DNA of 64,000 bases from Actinomyces sp. HPA0247 (GTDB lineage Bacteria; Actinomycetota; Actinomycetes; Actinomycetales; Actinomycetaceae): positions 756,932-820,931 of the forward strand of contig KE150450.1 in the NCBI GenBank assembly GCA_000411415.1. Reading direction: 5' to 3'. The notes under the pieces are model-generated. The model searched no databases, was not told the origin of the DNA, and worked only from the letters and a program-made list of their open reading frames with translations. Position 1 is the first letter of the stretch; each line of letters starts with the position of its first letter. Positions 16,007-24,880 of the stretch are shown here, piece after piece. Made by a program: the position numbers and the translations under genes.

Positions 16007-16462
16007 TCACTTAATGAGGAACTCGGCCTCGACCTCGACGCTCACGTTGAGGGGCAGCGCGGCGACACCGACGGCGCTGCGCGCGTGCTGGCTGCCGAAG
16101 ATCTCACCGAACAGCTCGGAGGCGCCGTTGATGACGCCGGCCTGCCCGTAGAAGTCGGGGCGCGAGGACACGAAGCCCACGACCTTGACGACGCCCGCGA
16201 GGTTGTCGATGCCGCCCGCGACGGAGGCGGCCGCGGCCAGGGCGTTGAGGGCGCACACGCGCGCCGCGTCCTTGGCGTCCTCGGGGTCCGCGCCGTCCTC
16301 GCCGACCGCGCCGATGCACACGGGCTCGCCGTTCACGACGGGGATCTGACCGGAGGTGCGCACGACGCCACGGTCGATGACGGCGGGCACGTACGCGGCG
16401 ACGGGCGTGGCGACGGCGGGCAGTTCGAGGCCGAGTTCGGCGAGCTTCTCGGAGGGGAGCAT
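16007..16462 (-). CDS. RidA/YjgF family protein
   Basis: 151 residues, the usual length. The pattern VRTSGQIPVVNGEPV, AARVCALNALAAAASVAGGIDNLAGVVKVVGFVSS and the terminal VSVEVEAEFLIK fits the divergent RidA branch (RidA itself deaminates reactive enamine/imine intermediates). The last strand lacks the typical catalytic Arg in the canonical position, so deaminase activity is uncertain. ATG 16462 has AAAGGA about 7 bases upstream. The leader carries a perfect palindrome of the dispersed motif (16485-16504). Confidence 0.82.
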   Translation of the reverse strand: MLPSEKLAELGLELPAVATPVAAYVPAVIDRGVVRTSGQIPVVNGEPVCIGAVGEDGADPEDAKDAARVCALNALAAAASVAGGIDNLAGVVKVVGFVSSRPDFYGQAGVINGASELFGEIFGSQHARSAVGVAALPLNVSVEVEAEFLIK

Positions 16463-16608
16463 GAGGGGTCCTTTCGTTCTTATTGACGAGGCCGGGGCCT
16501 CGTCCTCCTGTTCCAGTTTAGTTGCGCTGTTCCCGGGGGTGGTGAGCGAGGGTGCGGGCGTGAGATCCCGGGTGGGGCCTCGGCGATAGAGACGTGATGG
16601 AGGCATGC

Positions 16609-16644
16609 GTGCGCCCCGCGTGTCGACAATCACGCGGGGCGCAC
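16609..16644 (-). terminator. 14-bp perfect hairpin downstream of the carbohydrate-binding lipoprotein gene
   Basis: GTGCGCCCCGCGTG and CACGCGGGGCGCAC flank an 8-nt loop, 14 bases beyond the stop at 16658. No T-run follows on the minus strand. Confidence 0.6.
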
Positions 16645-16657
16645 TATTCAGGAGGCC

Positions 16658-18616
16658 TCAGCCCTGGGGTGCGGCCGGGGGCTGACCGCCCTGACCCGGA
16701 CCGCCCGCCGGGGGCTGACCGCCAGCCGGCGGCTGGCCACCCTGTTCCGGACCACCGGCCGGGGGCTGTCCACCCTGTTCCGGACCACCGGCCGGGGGCT
16801 GTCCGCCCATCCCCATGCCGCCCTGACCGGCGGTCGCCTCTGTGGCGGTGCCGTCGACGCTCACCGTGTAGGTGGAGCCGTTGGTCATGCCGGAGGTCGA
16901 GTAGATGACGTTACCGAAGGCCTTGAGCGAGGTGTAGGTGCCCAGGACCGAACCGTTGGCGTCGGTGATCGTCACCGTGGATCCGGCGGAGCCGGTCGCG
17001 GAGGCGGAGATCCAGCCCTGGCCGTCGGTCGTGGTCGGCGTCTCCACCATCTCGTTGGTCGCGAAGGCGATGACCGTGCCACCCGTGATGCTCATGGCAC
17101 CGTTGCTGTCCAGGGCGCCGTTCGCGCCGGACGCCGGGCCGTAGACGGTCGTCGTGCCGCCGCTGATGGTCAGCGAGCCGTTGGAGTCAAGGCCGTCGCC
17201 GTTCGCGTTGACGGTCACGGTGCCACCGGTGATGGTGAGCTGCTCGCCGGTGTCCTCCATCGAGCCGCCACCGTCAGCCATGCCACCGGGGCCCATCTGC
17301 TGGGTGGTCGCGGTGGCCGTCGAATCGGAGGACGTCGTGTTAGAGCTGGACTCGGCAACTGCGGCCAGGCCGGCCTCGACCGTGATCGAGCCCGAGGCGT
17401 TGATGCCGTCGTCGCTCGAGGTCAAGTCGACGGTGCCGTCGGAGATCGTGATGAGGCCACCCTCGAGGGCCTCGTTCGACTGCGTGACGGTCACGGTTGC
17501 GCCGTCCAGGACGGCTGCGACCTCGGTGTGCACGCCATCGTCGCCGGAGGCGGCGGTGATCGTGCCGGAGCTCAAGCGCAGGGCGCCGTTGGAGTGGATG
17601 GCGTCATCCCCGGCGTCGATGGTGGTCGTGCCGCCGTCGACGATGATGTAGGTCTGAGCCTTGATGCCCTTGGTCGAGCCCGTGGAGGGCTTGCCGGCCG
17701 AGGCGCCACCGCCCGAGGTGATCGACAGGGTGCCGCCGGTGACGATCGCGTCGGTGTACGCGTCGATGCCGTCGCCGCCCGAGGTCAGGGTGACGGTGCC
17801 GTCCGCGATGTTGACGTAGCCCTTGGTGTCGTCGTTGTCCTGGTCGGATTTGAGGGCGTCGCCGCCGGAGTTCACGGTGACGGTGCCGCCCGCAATCGTC
17901 AGGGAGTCCTTGCCGCGCAGGCCGTCGTCCGAGGCGGTGGCGTTGATCGTGCCGCTCAGGACGTACAGGTCGTCCTTGGAGGTGATCGCGTCCGAGGCGC
18001 CGGAGGTCACGGTGAGCGTGCCCGACCCGGTGATCGTCAGGTCCATGTCGGCGTAGATGGCGGCGTTCGCGTCCTCCGTGCCGGTGTAGGTGCCGTCGGT
18101 GATCGTCGAGGCGCCCTCGAGAGACAGAACGAGGTCGTCACCGCTGGTCGCCTCGATCGCGGCACCCGTCGAGGAGGTGATGGTCGCGTTATCGAGAATC
18201 AGGACGACCTGGTCCTCAGCTCCCGCGGCCACGACGACCTTGCCGGTGAAGGAGCCGCTGAGCTTGTAGACGCCGGCCTTGGAGATGGTCAGCACGCCGT
18301 CGCTCACGCTCACGGCGTCGGACGAGGAGGTCGCGGTCGTGCCGCTCAGCGTCACGTCGACGGCGTCCGAGGCCTTCCAGTCGCTGTCCTTCACGTACGA
18401 GGCCTTCGCGTTCGAGGCCAGGGCGTCGGCCGCGGTGGGCGGCGCGGTCGTGTCGCCGTTGGTTCCGGCGGCTGCAACGGCAGCGGTCGCGCTCGTCGCG
18501 CTGGAGCCGGAGGAGGTCACGCCCGAGGCGCCGCATGCGCCCAGCGCGAGGGTTCCGACGAGGGCGATCGCACCGATCGTCCGGGCGGGGGTCCAGAATT
18601 TCTGAAGGGCTTTCAT
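16658..18616 (-). CDS. carbohydrate-binding beta-helix lipoprotein (Cthe_2159 type)
   Basis: 652 residues. Signal peptide with lipobox LALGACG (Cys near residue 29), so membrane-anchored outside the cell. Residues ~75-560 are repeated beta-helix rungs with the recurring pattern (T/I)SGGTVTVN(S/A)GGDGLDS and GDDAIHSNGALRLSSG, matching the Cthe_2159 carbohydrate-binding domain family (polygalacturonate/cellulose-like glycans). The last ~50 residues are QPPAGGPEQGG repeats. It follows the DUF4956 and VTC genes, the usual partners of this family. Confidence 0.85.
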   Translation of the reverse strand: MKALQKFWTPARTIGAIALVGTLALGACGASGVTSSGSSATSATAAVAAAGTNGDTTAPPTAADALASNAKASYVKDSDWKASDAVDVTLSGTTATSSSDAVSVSDGVLTISKAGVYKLSGSFTGKVVVAAGAEDQVVLILDNATITSSTGAAIEATSGDDLVLSLEGASTITDGTYTGTEDANAAIYADMDLTITGSGTLTVTSGASDAITSKDDLYVLSGTINATASDDGLRGKDSLTIAGGTVTVNSGGDALKSDQDNDDTKGYVNIADGTVTLTSGGDGIDAYTDAIVTGGTLSITSGGGASAGKPSTGSTKGIKAQTYIIVDGGTTTIDAGDDAIHSNGALRLSSGTITAASGDDGVHTEVAAVLDGATVTVTQSNEALEGGLITISDGTVDLTSSDDGINASGSITVEAGLAAVAESSSNTTSSDSTATATTQQMGPGGMADGGGSMEDTGEQLTITGGTVTVNANGDGLDSNGSLTISGGTTTVYGPASGANGALDSNGAMSITGGTVIAFATNEMVETPTTTDGQGWISASATGSAGSTVTITDANGSVLGTYTSLKAFGNVIYSTSGMTNGSTYTVSVDGTATEATAGQGGMGMGGQPPAGGPEQGGQPPAGGPEQGGQPPAGGQPPAGGPGQGGQPPAAPQG

Positions 18617-18713
18617 GTGTCTGTGTCTTTCGTGCAGTTAAAGCTTGTGTTTCTTATGGTGAGCGCTTGCGTTTCGCGTGCTGTCGAAACTGCGGGCGCC
18701 GTTATGAGGTCTG

Positions 18714-19535
18714 TCAGGCCGCCATCGTGAGGGGCGTGGAGTGCGTGAGTTCGGGGACCTCGACGTATTCGGGGAAGTAGCGGCGCAGCGTGCGGTTCCA
18801 CTTGTTCGCCGGCAGGTCGTGCATGGCGGCCATCGCGGTCCCGTACTTCGAGATCTTCACGGGGCGCACGCCGCCCTCCCACAGCAGGTGGTCAACGACC
18901 GAGGGGGTCGCACCCGACTTCGTTTCGATGATGACCAGGTCGGGGCGACCAACCTCAGTGCCGTCCGTGCGCAGTGAGCACCACGTCAGCTTCGTGTCCA
19001 CCGTCGCGCGGCCCTGCCCACCAGGCAGGAGCAGAGTGTTGCGCTCATAGGACCCAGCCAGGACCGGCTCGAGGGCGGGCACCAGGTGACCGTACCCCGT
19101 CTTCTCAACCTTCCCGGCCACCCACGCGCGGCGCTCACCCGCGAGAGGAGCCCCGGCCTCGTCCCACGAGATCGGCACGCGCTTCTTGACGGTCACGCCG
19201 CGCGGGCCGCGGGTCTTAACCTCCAGGAAGGACGCGCCCGACGAGAGGTAGGAGCGGGTGCGGACCTTGAAGCGGCGGCGGCGCTTGAGCGCGGTCAGCA
19301 GGTACGAATCCATGTCGGGGGTGTCGTAGTAGGTGGACGCGTAGCCCTGGGACACCTGGCCGTCGATTTGGAGGACCTTCGCGTCCTCGGGGAGGCGGCT
19401 CAAAATCGCCGAGGCCGTGGCCGCGTCCAGCGCGTACTTGCGGTCCACTCGGGTCAGCATCGCCGCGCGCTTATTCAGTTCATCAAGGCCGATCCAGTCG
19501 AGGTCGGCGAGAATCGAGTTCAGGGTGGCGTTCAT
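18714..19535 (-). CDS. VTC-domain polyphosphate polymerase-like protein
   Basis: 273 residues. Basic catalytic-tunnel residues typical of the VTC domain are present: RVDRKYAL, STYYDTPDMDSYL, RRRRFKVRTRSY and FLEVKTR, plus a late LVIIETKSG strand where the acidic residue would bind metal. VTC domains make polyphosphate or process nucleotide triphosphates (triphosphate tunnel fold). No membrane segment; the downstream DUF4956 partner would supply the membrane part. ATG 19535 is 80 bases after the DUF4956 stop. Confidence 0.88.
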   Translation of the reverse strand: MNATLNSILADLDWIGLDELNKRAAMLTRVDRKYALDAATASAILSRLPEDAKVLQIDGQVSQGYASTYYDTPDMDSYLLTALKRRRRFKVRTRSYLSSGASFLEVKTRGPRGVTVKKRVPISWDEAGAPLAGERRAWVAGKVEKTGYGHLVPALEPVLAGSYERNTLLLPGGQGRATVDTKLTWCSLRTDGTEVGRPDLVIIETKSGATPSVVDHLLWEGGVRPVKISKYGTAMAAMHDLPANKWNRTLRRYFPEYVEVPELTHSTPLTMAA

Positions 19536-19615
19536 GAGTCGTGTCCTCAGTTGTGGCGGTCTGCGGGTGGCGGTGGTGTCGGCTGGTGGGCCGGCGGGCG
19601 TGTCAGCCCGGCGTG

Positions 19616-20158
19616 TCAGGCGACCTTGGAGCGAACGTCCACGAGAGTCAGGTCATTCACGAGGTCTAGCTTGACGACATTCACCGAGGCAACGGACGCG
19701 CCCAGGCGCTGCTCGAGGGCCGCCTTCAGCTCGGCCGGGTCGGCGATCGCACGGTCCAGCTGCACGGTCTGTGAGGTGTAGCGGCCGAAGACCAGCTTCG
19801 AATCACCGAAGGCCAGCGCCACGAGGATCAGCGCGATGAGGCCACCGAGCAGCGGGGTCACCGCCGAGGACATGCCCGTCAGCAGGCCGAGCGCCAGCGA
19901 CGCGAAGTAGTAGGCGATCTCCGTCTGCGAGATCTGATCCGAACGCAGTCGGATGATCGAGAGAACACCGAAGAGGCCGATGCCCAGGCCCGCGCTCACA
20001 GTCGAGTTCGCGAGGATGATCGTGACGGCGAGGACGCCGACATTCACTCCCAGGAACGCTGCGACCAAATCAGCGCGGCGATGCCGTGGGAAGTACAGGC
20101 CGAACACGAGGGCGGCCATGGCAACCAGGTCAATGGCGATCAGAATCAGGGCGGTCAT
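19616..20158 (-). CDS. DUF4956 membrane protein
   Basis: 180 residues with four hydrophobic segments at the N-terminus (ALILIAIDLVAMAALVFGLYF, VNVGVLAVTIILANS, GLGIGLFGVLSIIRLRS, FASLALGLLTGMSSAVTPLLGGLIALILVALAF) and a ~65-residue soluble C-terminal domain. GLFGVLSIIRLRSDQISQTE is the family's conserved loop. ATG 20158 has AAGGAG upstream. First gene of the three-gene set with the VTC domain and carbohydrate-binding lipoprotein; the set recurs across actinobacteria and firmicutes. Confidence 0.85.
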   Translation of the reverse strand: MTALILIAIDLVAMAALVFGLYFPRHRRADLVAAFLGVNVGVLAVTIILANSTVSAGLGIGLFGVLSIIRLRSDQISQTEIAYYFASLALGLLTGMSSAVTPLLGGLIALILVALAFGDSKLVFGRYTSQTVQLDRAIADPAELKAALEQRLGASVASVNVVKLDLVNDLTLVDVRSKVA

Positions 20159-20199
20159 TGGGATCTCCTTTTGTCGATACACCAATTTCCCCACGCGAC

Positions 20200-20268
20200 C
20201 CTATGAAGAACCTATGAAGCTCTCATATTTCTCATATGACTTTTCGGAGTGTTGCTGTGAAGCTATGA
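20200..20268 (-). promoter_or_regulatory. PhoP/PhoB-like direct repeats upstream of DUF4956
   Basis: On the minus strand TCATAGG-N4-TCATAGG (20217-20200) has the 11-bp period of OmpR-class response-regulator sites and resembles the mycobacterial PhoP pattern TCACAGC-N4-TCACAGC. A second pair, TCATAGC-N-TCACAGC, lies at 20268-20254. The proximal pair is about 42 bases upstream of the start codon. Confidence 0.45.
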
Positions 20269-20404
20269 AACCCGGTGTTTGTATGGGCCGTTTTCTTTGG
20301 GCCGGGCTGCGCCGTGGGCGGCGGCCCGCCCTGGCCCTGCCGCCGCCCACCGGCACCGCGACCAGGCCCCCTCACACCCCTCACCCCTGCGCCCACACCC
20401 AATT

Positions 20405-20509
20405 TCGCATGCAATTCCCCCACGACTATTTCAAACTTTGAATTCAGATCGTTGGAATTGCAACGTTTCTGGGCTTTGTTAAAACTTCACCCAATCGAAT
20501 TGCATGCGA
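20405..20509. repeat. ~105-bp element with 13-bp terminal inverted repeats, copy 1
   Basis: Ends TCGCATGCAATTC (20405-20417) and GAATTGCATGCGA (20497-20509) are perfect inverted repeats. The interior CCCCCACnACTnTTTCAAACTTTG block is nearly identical to a second copy at 50288-50393. Too short for a gene. Confidence 0.78.
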
Positions 20510-20626
20510 GTTTTTGGAGGCAACGCCGTGCTACCACCCACGGCACCGCAGCCTGGCCTCCCCATCCGCGTCTAGGCACCACAAGCGCGACAGAATTCGC
20601 CCTGCTCGCCTCTATCAGCGCCCACG

Positions 20627-20746
20627 CGCGAAAAAGTTCGCCCAGCACGCACAAAACACCCCAAAATCAGCGTTTTTTCGCCAGCAGGGCGAATTTTTTC
20701 GCGGTTTGGACCAGAATCCACTCCTGCTGGGCGAATTTTTTCGCGC
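20627..20746. repeat. three copies of CGCGAAAAAATTCGCCCAGC-type sequence
   Basis: One copy reads forward at 20627-20647 (CGCGAAAAAGTTCGCCCAGCA) and two are inverted at 20681-20704 and 20724-20746 (GGGCGAATTTTTTCGCG). A weaker relative is GAATTCGCCCTGC near 20594. The inverted pairs can fold. The open frames running through here are artefacts of the repeat. Confidence 0.7.
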
Positions 20747-20849
20747 CCATGAGCATCCCCGGGATCACCCCACCATCGACCGCTACGCCCACAGCCCAAA
20801 CCTCGCGTGGCGTGCGCACACGCCACAACGCCGGTGGCACACTGGCCAC

Positions 20850-21758
20850 ATGACTGACGCCCCCACTCCCGAAGCCCTCACGAACGAACCGGCCCAGGCC
20901 TCGTCCCTCCCGTCCCTGGCGATCACCGGCGCGTCCGGGAACGTCGGAGGCACCACCGCCCGACTCCTGTCCGAGCGCGGCCTGCCCCTGCGCCTGCTCG
21001 CGAACACGCCGTCGCGCGCGCCCGAGCTGCCGGGCACCGTCGCGGTGAAGTGCTCGTACGAGGACACGCTCACGACGCGCGGCGCGCTGGAAGGCGTTGA
21101 CATCCTCTTCATGGTGTCCGCGCCCGAGAGCGAGGACCGCCTGGCCAAGCACCTCGCCTTCGTCGACGCGGCGGCGGCCTCCGGGGTGCGCCACATCGTG
21201 TACCTGTCGTTCATGAACGCGGCGCCCGACGCGACGTTTACGCTAGCGCGCACGCACTTCCACACGGAGGAGCGCATCAAGGCGTCGGGCATGACGTACA
21301 CGTTCTTGCGCGATAACTTCTACGCGGACTTTTTCGTGGAGTTGCCGGACGAGGAGGGTCGCATCCTCGGGCCCGCGGGCGACGGGCGCGTGGGCGTGGT
21401 CGCGCGCGAGGACGCGGGGCGCGTGGCCGCCGGGGTCTTGGCGGATCCGGGGCGCTACGAGAATCAGACTCTCGACGTGACGGGTCCCGAGGCCCTGACC
21501 CTCGACGAGATCGCCGCAATCCTCACCCGTGTGCAGGGCCGGCCCGTCACCTACGTGCGCGAAACCATCGAGGAGGCGTACGAGTCGCGCAAGAAGTGGC
21601 CGGCCGCCCAGTGGGAGTACGACTCGTGGGTGTCGACCTACACGTCGATCGCGCGCGGCGAGATGAACGTCGTCTCCACGACCGTGCGCGACGTGACGGG
21701 CCGCGACCCGCTCACCTTCGAGGAGGTCGCCCGCGCGGCGCTCGCGTCGCGCCGCTGA
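20850..21758 (+). CDS. NmrA-like NAD(P)H-binding reductase
   Basis: 302 residues. A Rossmann start SLAITGASGNVGGTTARLL (residues 21-39) with the GxxGxxG nucleotide motif is followed by DILFMVSAPESEDRLAKH, HIVYLSFMNA and the YTFLRDNFYADFF region; this is the atypical short-chain dehydrogenase/NmrA pattern, with no Tyr-x3-Lys dyad, so it may be an oxidoreductase or a redox sensor. I chose ATG 20850 because the longer open frame upstream runs through the repeat cluster and has no coding character. Confidence 0.82.
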   Translation: MTDAPTPEALTNEPAQASSLPSLAITGASGNVGGTTARLLSERGLPLRLLANTPSRAPELPGTVAVKCSYEDTLTTRGALEGVDILFMVSAPESEDRLAKHLAFVDAAAASGVRHIVYLSFMNAAPDATFTLARTHFHTEERIKASGMTYTFLRDNFYADFFVELPDEEGRILGPAGDGRVGVVAREDAGRVAAGVLADPGRYENQTLDVTGPEALTLDEIAAILTRVQGRPVTYVRETIEEAYESRKKWPAAQWEYDSWVSTYTSIARGEMNVVSTTVRDVTGRDPLTFEEVARAALASRR

Positions 21759-21940
21759 CTGTCGCGGTTGTGGCTTGCTGGGCCCCGACTTCGCTTCTCT
21801 TCTCAGGGACGAGGCCGGGGTTGCCTCATGCGCTCATGCTTGCCGCCTGCGTCACACTCCTGGTAGCGTCGGGGCATGAACAACGAGCCCTTCTGCACTC
21901 TTCGGAGGCAACATGCCCGCGCCCAGGCGTGGTGGTAACG

Positions 21941-22837
21941 ATGACTCGATCGCGACGTAGGGGGTTCGGCGGATTCCTCTCCAGCATCTTTTCCAATCGC
22001 ACCGAGTCGCTCGTGGGTGAAGATAGATGGCGGCGCAACGAGTGGAAACGCGCAGTAATTGCGACCGTGATCCTCGCTCTGATGATAGCGATCGTTGAAG
22101 GAATCTATCGCCTGACACACTACGGGGATTTCCGTTTCGCCGTCTATCTGGCTTCAATTCCGGTAGTAGCTGGAGTGCCCCAGGTGACATGCGACTCGAT
22201 AGTTCCCTATCTGCGTCCCCATGTTCGATTCGTCAACGGCCACGTTGTCATACGAGGTGAGCGTCTCACCAACATCGGATACCTCACTAGCTACGCGATC
22301 CTCTGCATGACCGTCGTAGGAGCACTCATGCTCGGTTTCTTAACGCACGCCTTCAAGACAACTATCGGTATTGCGGTGGTAGCAGCATTTTTTGCCTATC
22401 ATCTCTTTTCTGAGAATCCAATGGAAGACCTGAAAAACACCATCAAGGATCGTTCAATGACGGTGTTATCCCCAGATAGCATCGACTTTCACGCGGCTCC
22501 TCATCTGTCAATCCATAAGTATCTGGAATCCGCCTCTGACGGATGTGGCAGCGACGCCTCCTTCCGATGGGACCAGAACGTGCGAATTTTTGACATCAAC
22601 ACCGTCAAGCATCATGTTGATCCATTTGCAGATCCGGACACGTATGACGGGCCGTGGGGCTTGTGCTGCCGGACGATCGGCATCCCCTTCACCGGCCTCG
22701 ACGCCCTCATCCGGCACTTCAACGAGCACCCCGAGGACCGCCCGCTCCTGGCCACACCGCAGGGCGTCGACCTCGTCAACGATATCCTCGCCGAGGCCCG
22801 CATGGAACTCGTAACCGCACAAAGGAGGCACTCATGA
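21941..22837 (+). CDS. orphan membrane protein with soluble C-terminal domain
   Basis: 298 residues, not recognised. A basic N-terminus precedes TM1 (AVIATVILALMIAIVEGIY); a ~70-residue loop including YLRPHVRFVNGHVVIRGERL separates it from a paired hydrophobic region (YLTSYAILCMTVVGALMLGFLTHAF; TTIGIAVVAAFFAYHLF). The C-terminal ~120 residues are soluble and end in DRPLLATPQGVDLVNDILAEA. Lower GC in the middle than in the flanks. ATG 21941 follows GTGGTAACG without a clear ribosome site. Its stop overlaps the next start (ATGA). Confidence 0.62.
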   Translation: MTRSRRRGFGGFLSSIFSNRTESLVGEDRWRRNEWKRAVIATVILALMIAIVEGIYRLTHYGDFRFAVYLASIPVVAGVPQVTCDSIVPYLRPHVRFVNGHVVIRGERLTNIGYLTSYAILCMTVVGALMLGFLTHAFKTTIGIAVVAAFFAYHLFSENPMEDLKNTIKDRSMTVLSPDSIDFHAAPHLSIHKYLESASDGCGSDASFRWDQNVRIFDINTVKHHVDPFADPDTYDGPWGLCCRTIGIPFTGLDALIRHFNEHPEDRPLLATPQGVDLVNDILAEARMELVTAQRRHS

Positions 22838-22983
22838 TCACCAAGAAACGCATCCTCGTGACGCTGATCGTCTTGATCCTGGTCGGCATCGCTATCTTCC
22901 CGATGCTGCCGCTTGAATACCGCGACCGCATCATCGCGGTGCTCACTCACCCGCTGTACTACCTGGGCTTGGGTAACTGGTAG
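22834..22983 (+). CDS. 49-residue single-helix membrane protein
   Basis: Small protein MITKKRILVTLIVLILVGIA followed by IFPMLPLEYRDRIIAVLTHPLYY. The ATG at 22834 overlaps the stop of the preceding orphan gene as ATGA and has AAAGGAGG just upstream, so it is very probably translated and coupled. One N-terminal transmembrane helix and a short amphipathic tail. No family recognised. Confidence 0.7.
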   Translation: MITKKRILVTLIVLILVGIAIFPMLPLEYRDRIIAVLTHPLYYLGLGNW

Positions 22984-23192
22984 GACGAGGCCGAGGTTTC
23001 CGCCTTGTGGGCACACTTGCCACTGAGGGACCCTCATCGGTCTCAACACAGCATACCAATCTGTCAAGCCACTTATTTCCTCAAAAGCCTGTAGAGTGAA
23101 TGACTGTCAAGCCACAAAGGGGTGAGAGCTACGGCCGGATAGCCGCCATCAGGGATCTCGCTCCCCGCCCACCACGAGAGAGTCCTCAACAT

Positions 23193-24191
23193 ATGGAAGC
23201 GACACCACATCACGAGTTCAGCGCGCTCTACACATCGGAGCCCCAACTCACGCGAGCGTTGGCTGCAGAATTCCGCCACGATCCGCAAGCGACTGAGCGC
23301 TACTTCTCGTCTCTGTTGGGCGTGGAGCTTGGCGAACTGACCGATGTCGGGTGCGAAAAAGATCAGCGCGTAGACATTCTTCTGGAGTTCGAACACTCGA
23401 CCATTGCCATTGAAGCCAAGATCGACCACGCCATCAGCGAGGATCAACTAGAGCGAGAATCGAAAGTCGCCGATTACTTGATGCTCCTTCTCCTTGACGC
23501 CGATGATGCTGCGGAACACCAGGATCAGGTCGCGCGCGTTCTCACCTGGGCAGAAATACTCCCCGAGTTCCCCGACGCTCGCGTTCTACTATCAGACGTC
23601 GAGTCCCTCCCCGCATCGAAAGTCCAGGTGGAGCGGGTGCTGCGCAAGACGCTGAAGAAGCTGACGATCCCTGACGGGTGGTACCTCGAAGTCAATCGCG
23701 GGGATTCAGCGATGCCGGGAATTACTATCGAATCCCCAGAGCTCCCTAACGGCGATTGGCTTTGCGGACAGATTCAGGTGACCGGCCGGAAGATGCCAGC
23801 AGTCTTCAGCGATGTGCGCCTCGAGTACTACGCTGGAACCTACGTTGAGGAAACTGACGAGTGCTATCCATCATTGGATTCGAACGTCCCGCCATCGTGG
23901 GTAACGAACGCTCGGCTCCTCTATGAGTCGGTGTTGGAGGGGGATCCCAGCACGTTCGATCTCAAAACCAATAAGCCTGGTACCTCGCAACGACCTCTCG
24001 GGCAACTCCGTAAAGATCTTACGATGAAGTACCTGGCAGATGCTCCCTGGCTCGCCCAGGGATACATCAACTGGTCCCTCGGCGTCCGAGCAAACCCCAA
24101 ACCAATCTCTGAGATCGACGACCTCGCAGATGCTGCTATGCGTCTCTTCACAGCCTGGTTCGACGCTCTCGAAAAACAATCACACGAGTAA
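23193..24191 (+). CDS. PD-(D/E)XK nuclease-fold protein
   Basis: 332 residues. The core RVDILLEFEHSTIAIEAKID holds the Asp...(Glu)-x-Lys catalytic arrangement of the PD-(D/E)XK superfamily (here D near residue 55 and EAK near 68), preceded by the helix QLTRALAAEFRHD. The C-terminal half (GDWLCGQIQVTGRKMPAV... and LFTAWFDALEKQ) resembles nuclease-superfamily proteins found next to defence genes. ATG 23193 is used; the frame also opens at ATG 23100 without a better ribosome site. No partner enzyme is adjacent. Confidence 0.68.
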   Translation: MEATPHHEFSALYTSEPQLTRALAAEFRHDPQATERYFSSLLGVELGELTDVGCEKDQRVDILLEFEHSTIAIEAKIDHAISEDQLERESKVADYLMLLLLDADDAAEHQDQVARVLTWAEILPEFPDARVLLSDVESLPASKVQVERVLRKTLKKLTIPDGWYLEVNRGDSAMPGITIESPELPNGDWLCGQIQVTGRKMPAVFSDVRLEYYAGTYVEETDECYPSLDSNVPPSWVTNARLLYESVLEGDPSTFDLKTNKPGTSQRPLGQLRKDLTMKYLADAPWLAQGYINWSLGVRANPKPISEIDDLADAAMRLFTAWFDALEKQSHE

Positions 24192-24265
24192 GGACATGGC
24201 CGAGCCTCCGGCCTCGGCGTTACCTAAACTCTCAGCCCGGCCATGAGTCACAGGCCATTTACACG

Positions 24266-24300
24266 GGTGGGGGGCTCCCAAACGGGAGCCCCCCACCTTT
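24266..24300. terminator. bidirectional terminator between convergent genes
   Basis: GGTGGGGGGCTCCC-AAAC-GGGAGCCCCCCACC, a perfect 14-bp stem followed by TTTCT on the plus strand; it separates the nuclease-fold gene and the RpiB gene, which converge here. Confidence 0.9.
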
Positions 24301-24316
24301 CTACAGCATCACAACC

Positions 24317-24880
24317 TCAGTACGCCAGCCCCTTAGGCTGCTCGGCGAGCACCGCGAACCCCGGGTTGACGACCTCGAATCCGTTGGCCTTGTAGGCCTC
24401 GTAGTCGAAGTTTTCGCATTCGTCGTACCCGATGCGGTGGTACTCGTAGAAGCCCTCCCAGTCCTCGTACCCGGACCCGAGCGACGACTCGAGGAACGCA
24501 TCGGCCATGGCCATCGCGGTGCGCGGGGCGACGTAGAAGGCGCCCATGGCGAGCATGTTCGCGTTGTTGGCGGCGGCGCAGCGGCGCGCGGCGGGCACGG
24601 ATTCGCACACGGCGGCGTGTACGCGGGGGCACTTGGAGGCGGCGATGTGGATGCCCATGCCGGTGCCGCAGAAGGCGAGGGCGCGTTCGAACTTGCCTTC
24701 GGCGATTTGGGCGCCGAGCGCGAATCCGACGCGGTGGTACATGGGCGCGGTATCGGGGTCGGGCGTCAGGTCGGTGACGGTCCAGCCGCGCTCCTCGAGG
24801 TGGGCTTTGACGGCTTCCTTGAGGGGGTAACCGGCGAAGTCGGCACCGACGACGACCTGCTTGTCTTTAACTGTCAGCAT
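24317..24880 (-). CDS. RpiB/LacAB-family sugar-phosphate isomerase
   Basis: 187 residues. VVVGADFAGYPLKEAVKAHL opens the fold and FCGTGMGIHIAASKCPRVHAAVC carries the family active-site Cys and the phosphate-binding glycines. The C-terminal extension is longer than ribose-5-phosphate isomerase B itself. It interconverts an aldose- and ketose-phosphate, most plausibly the sugar imported by the ABC system just upstream. Its start overlaps the end of the permease gene by 14 bases, so it is part of that operon. Confidence 0.86.
   Translation of the reverse strand: MLTVKDKQVVVGADFAGYPLKEAVKAHLEERGWTVTDLTPDPDTAPMYHRVGFALGAQIAEGKFERALAFCGTGMGIHIAASKCPRVHAAVCESVPAARRCAAANNANMLAMGAFYVAPRTAMAMADAFLESSLGSGYEDWEGFYEYHRIGYDECENFDYEAYKANGFEVVNPGFAVLAEQPKGLAY

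Noticed and set aside
20514-20849. Upstream extension of the NmrA-like gene
   Set aside because: Covers the repeat cluster and loses coding bias; ATG 20850 gives the normal family start.
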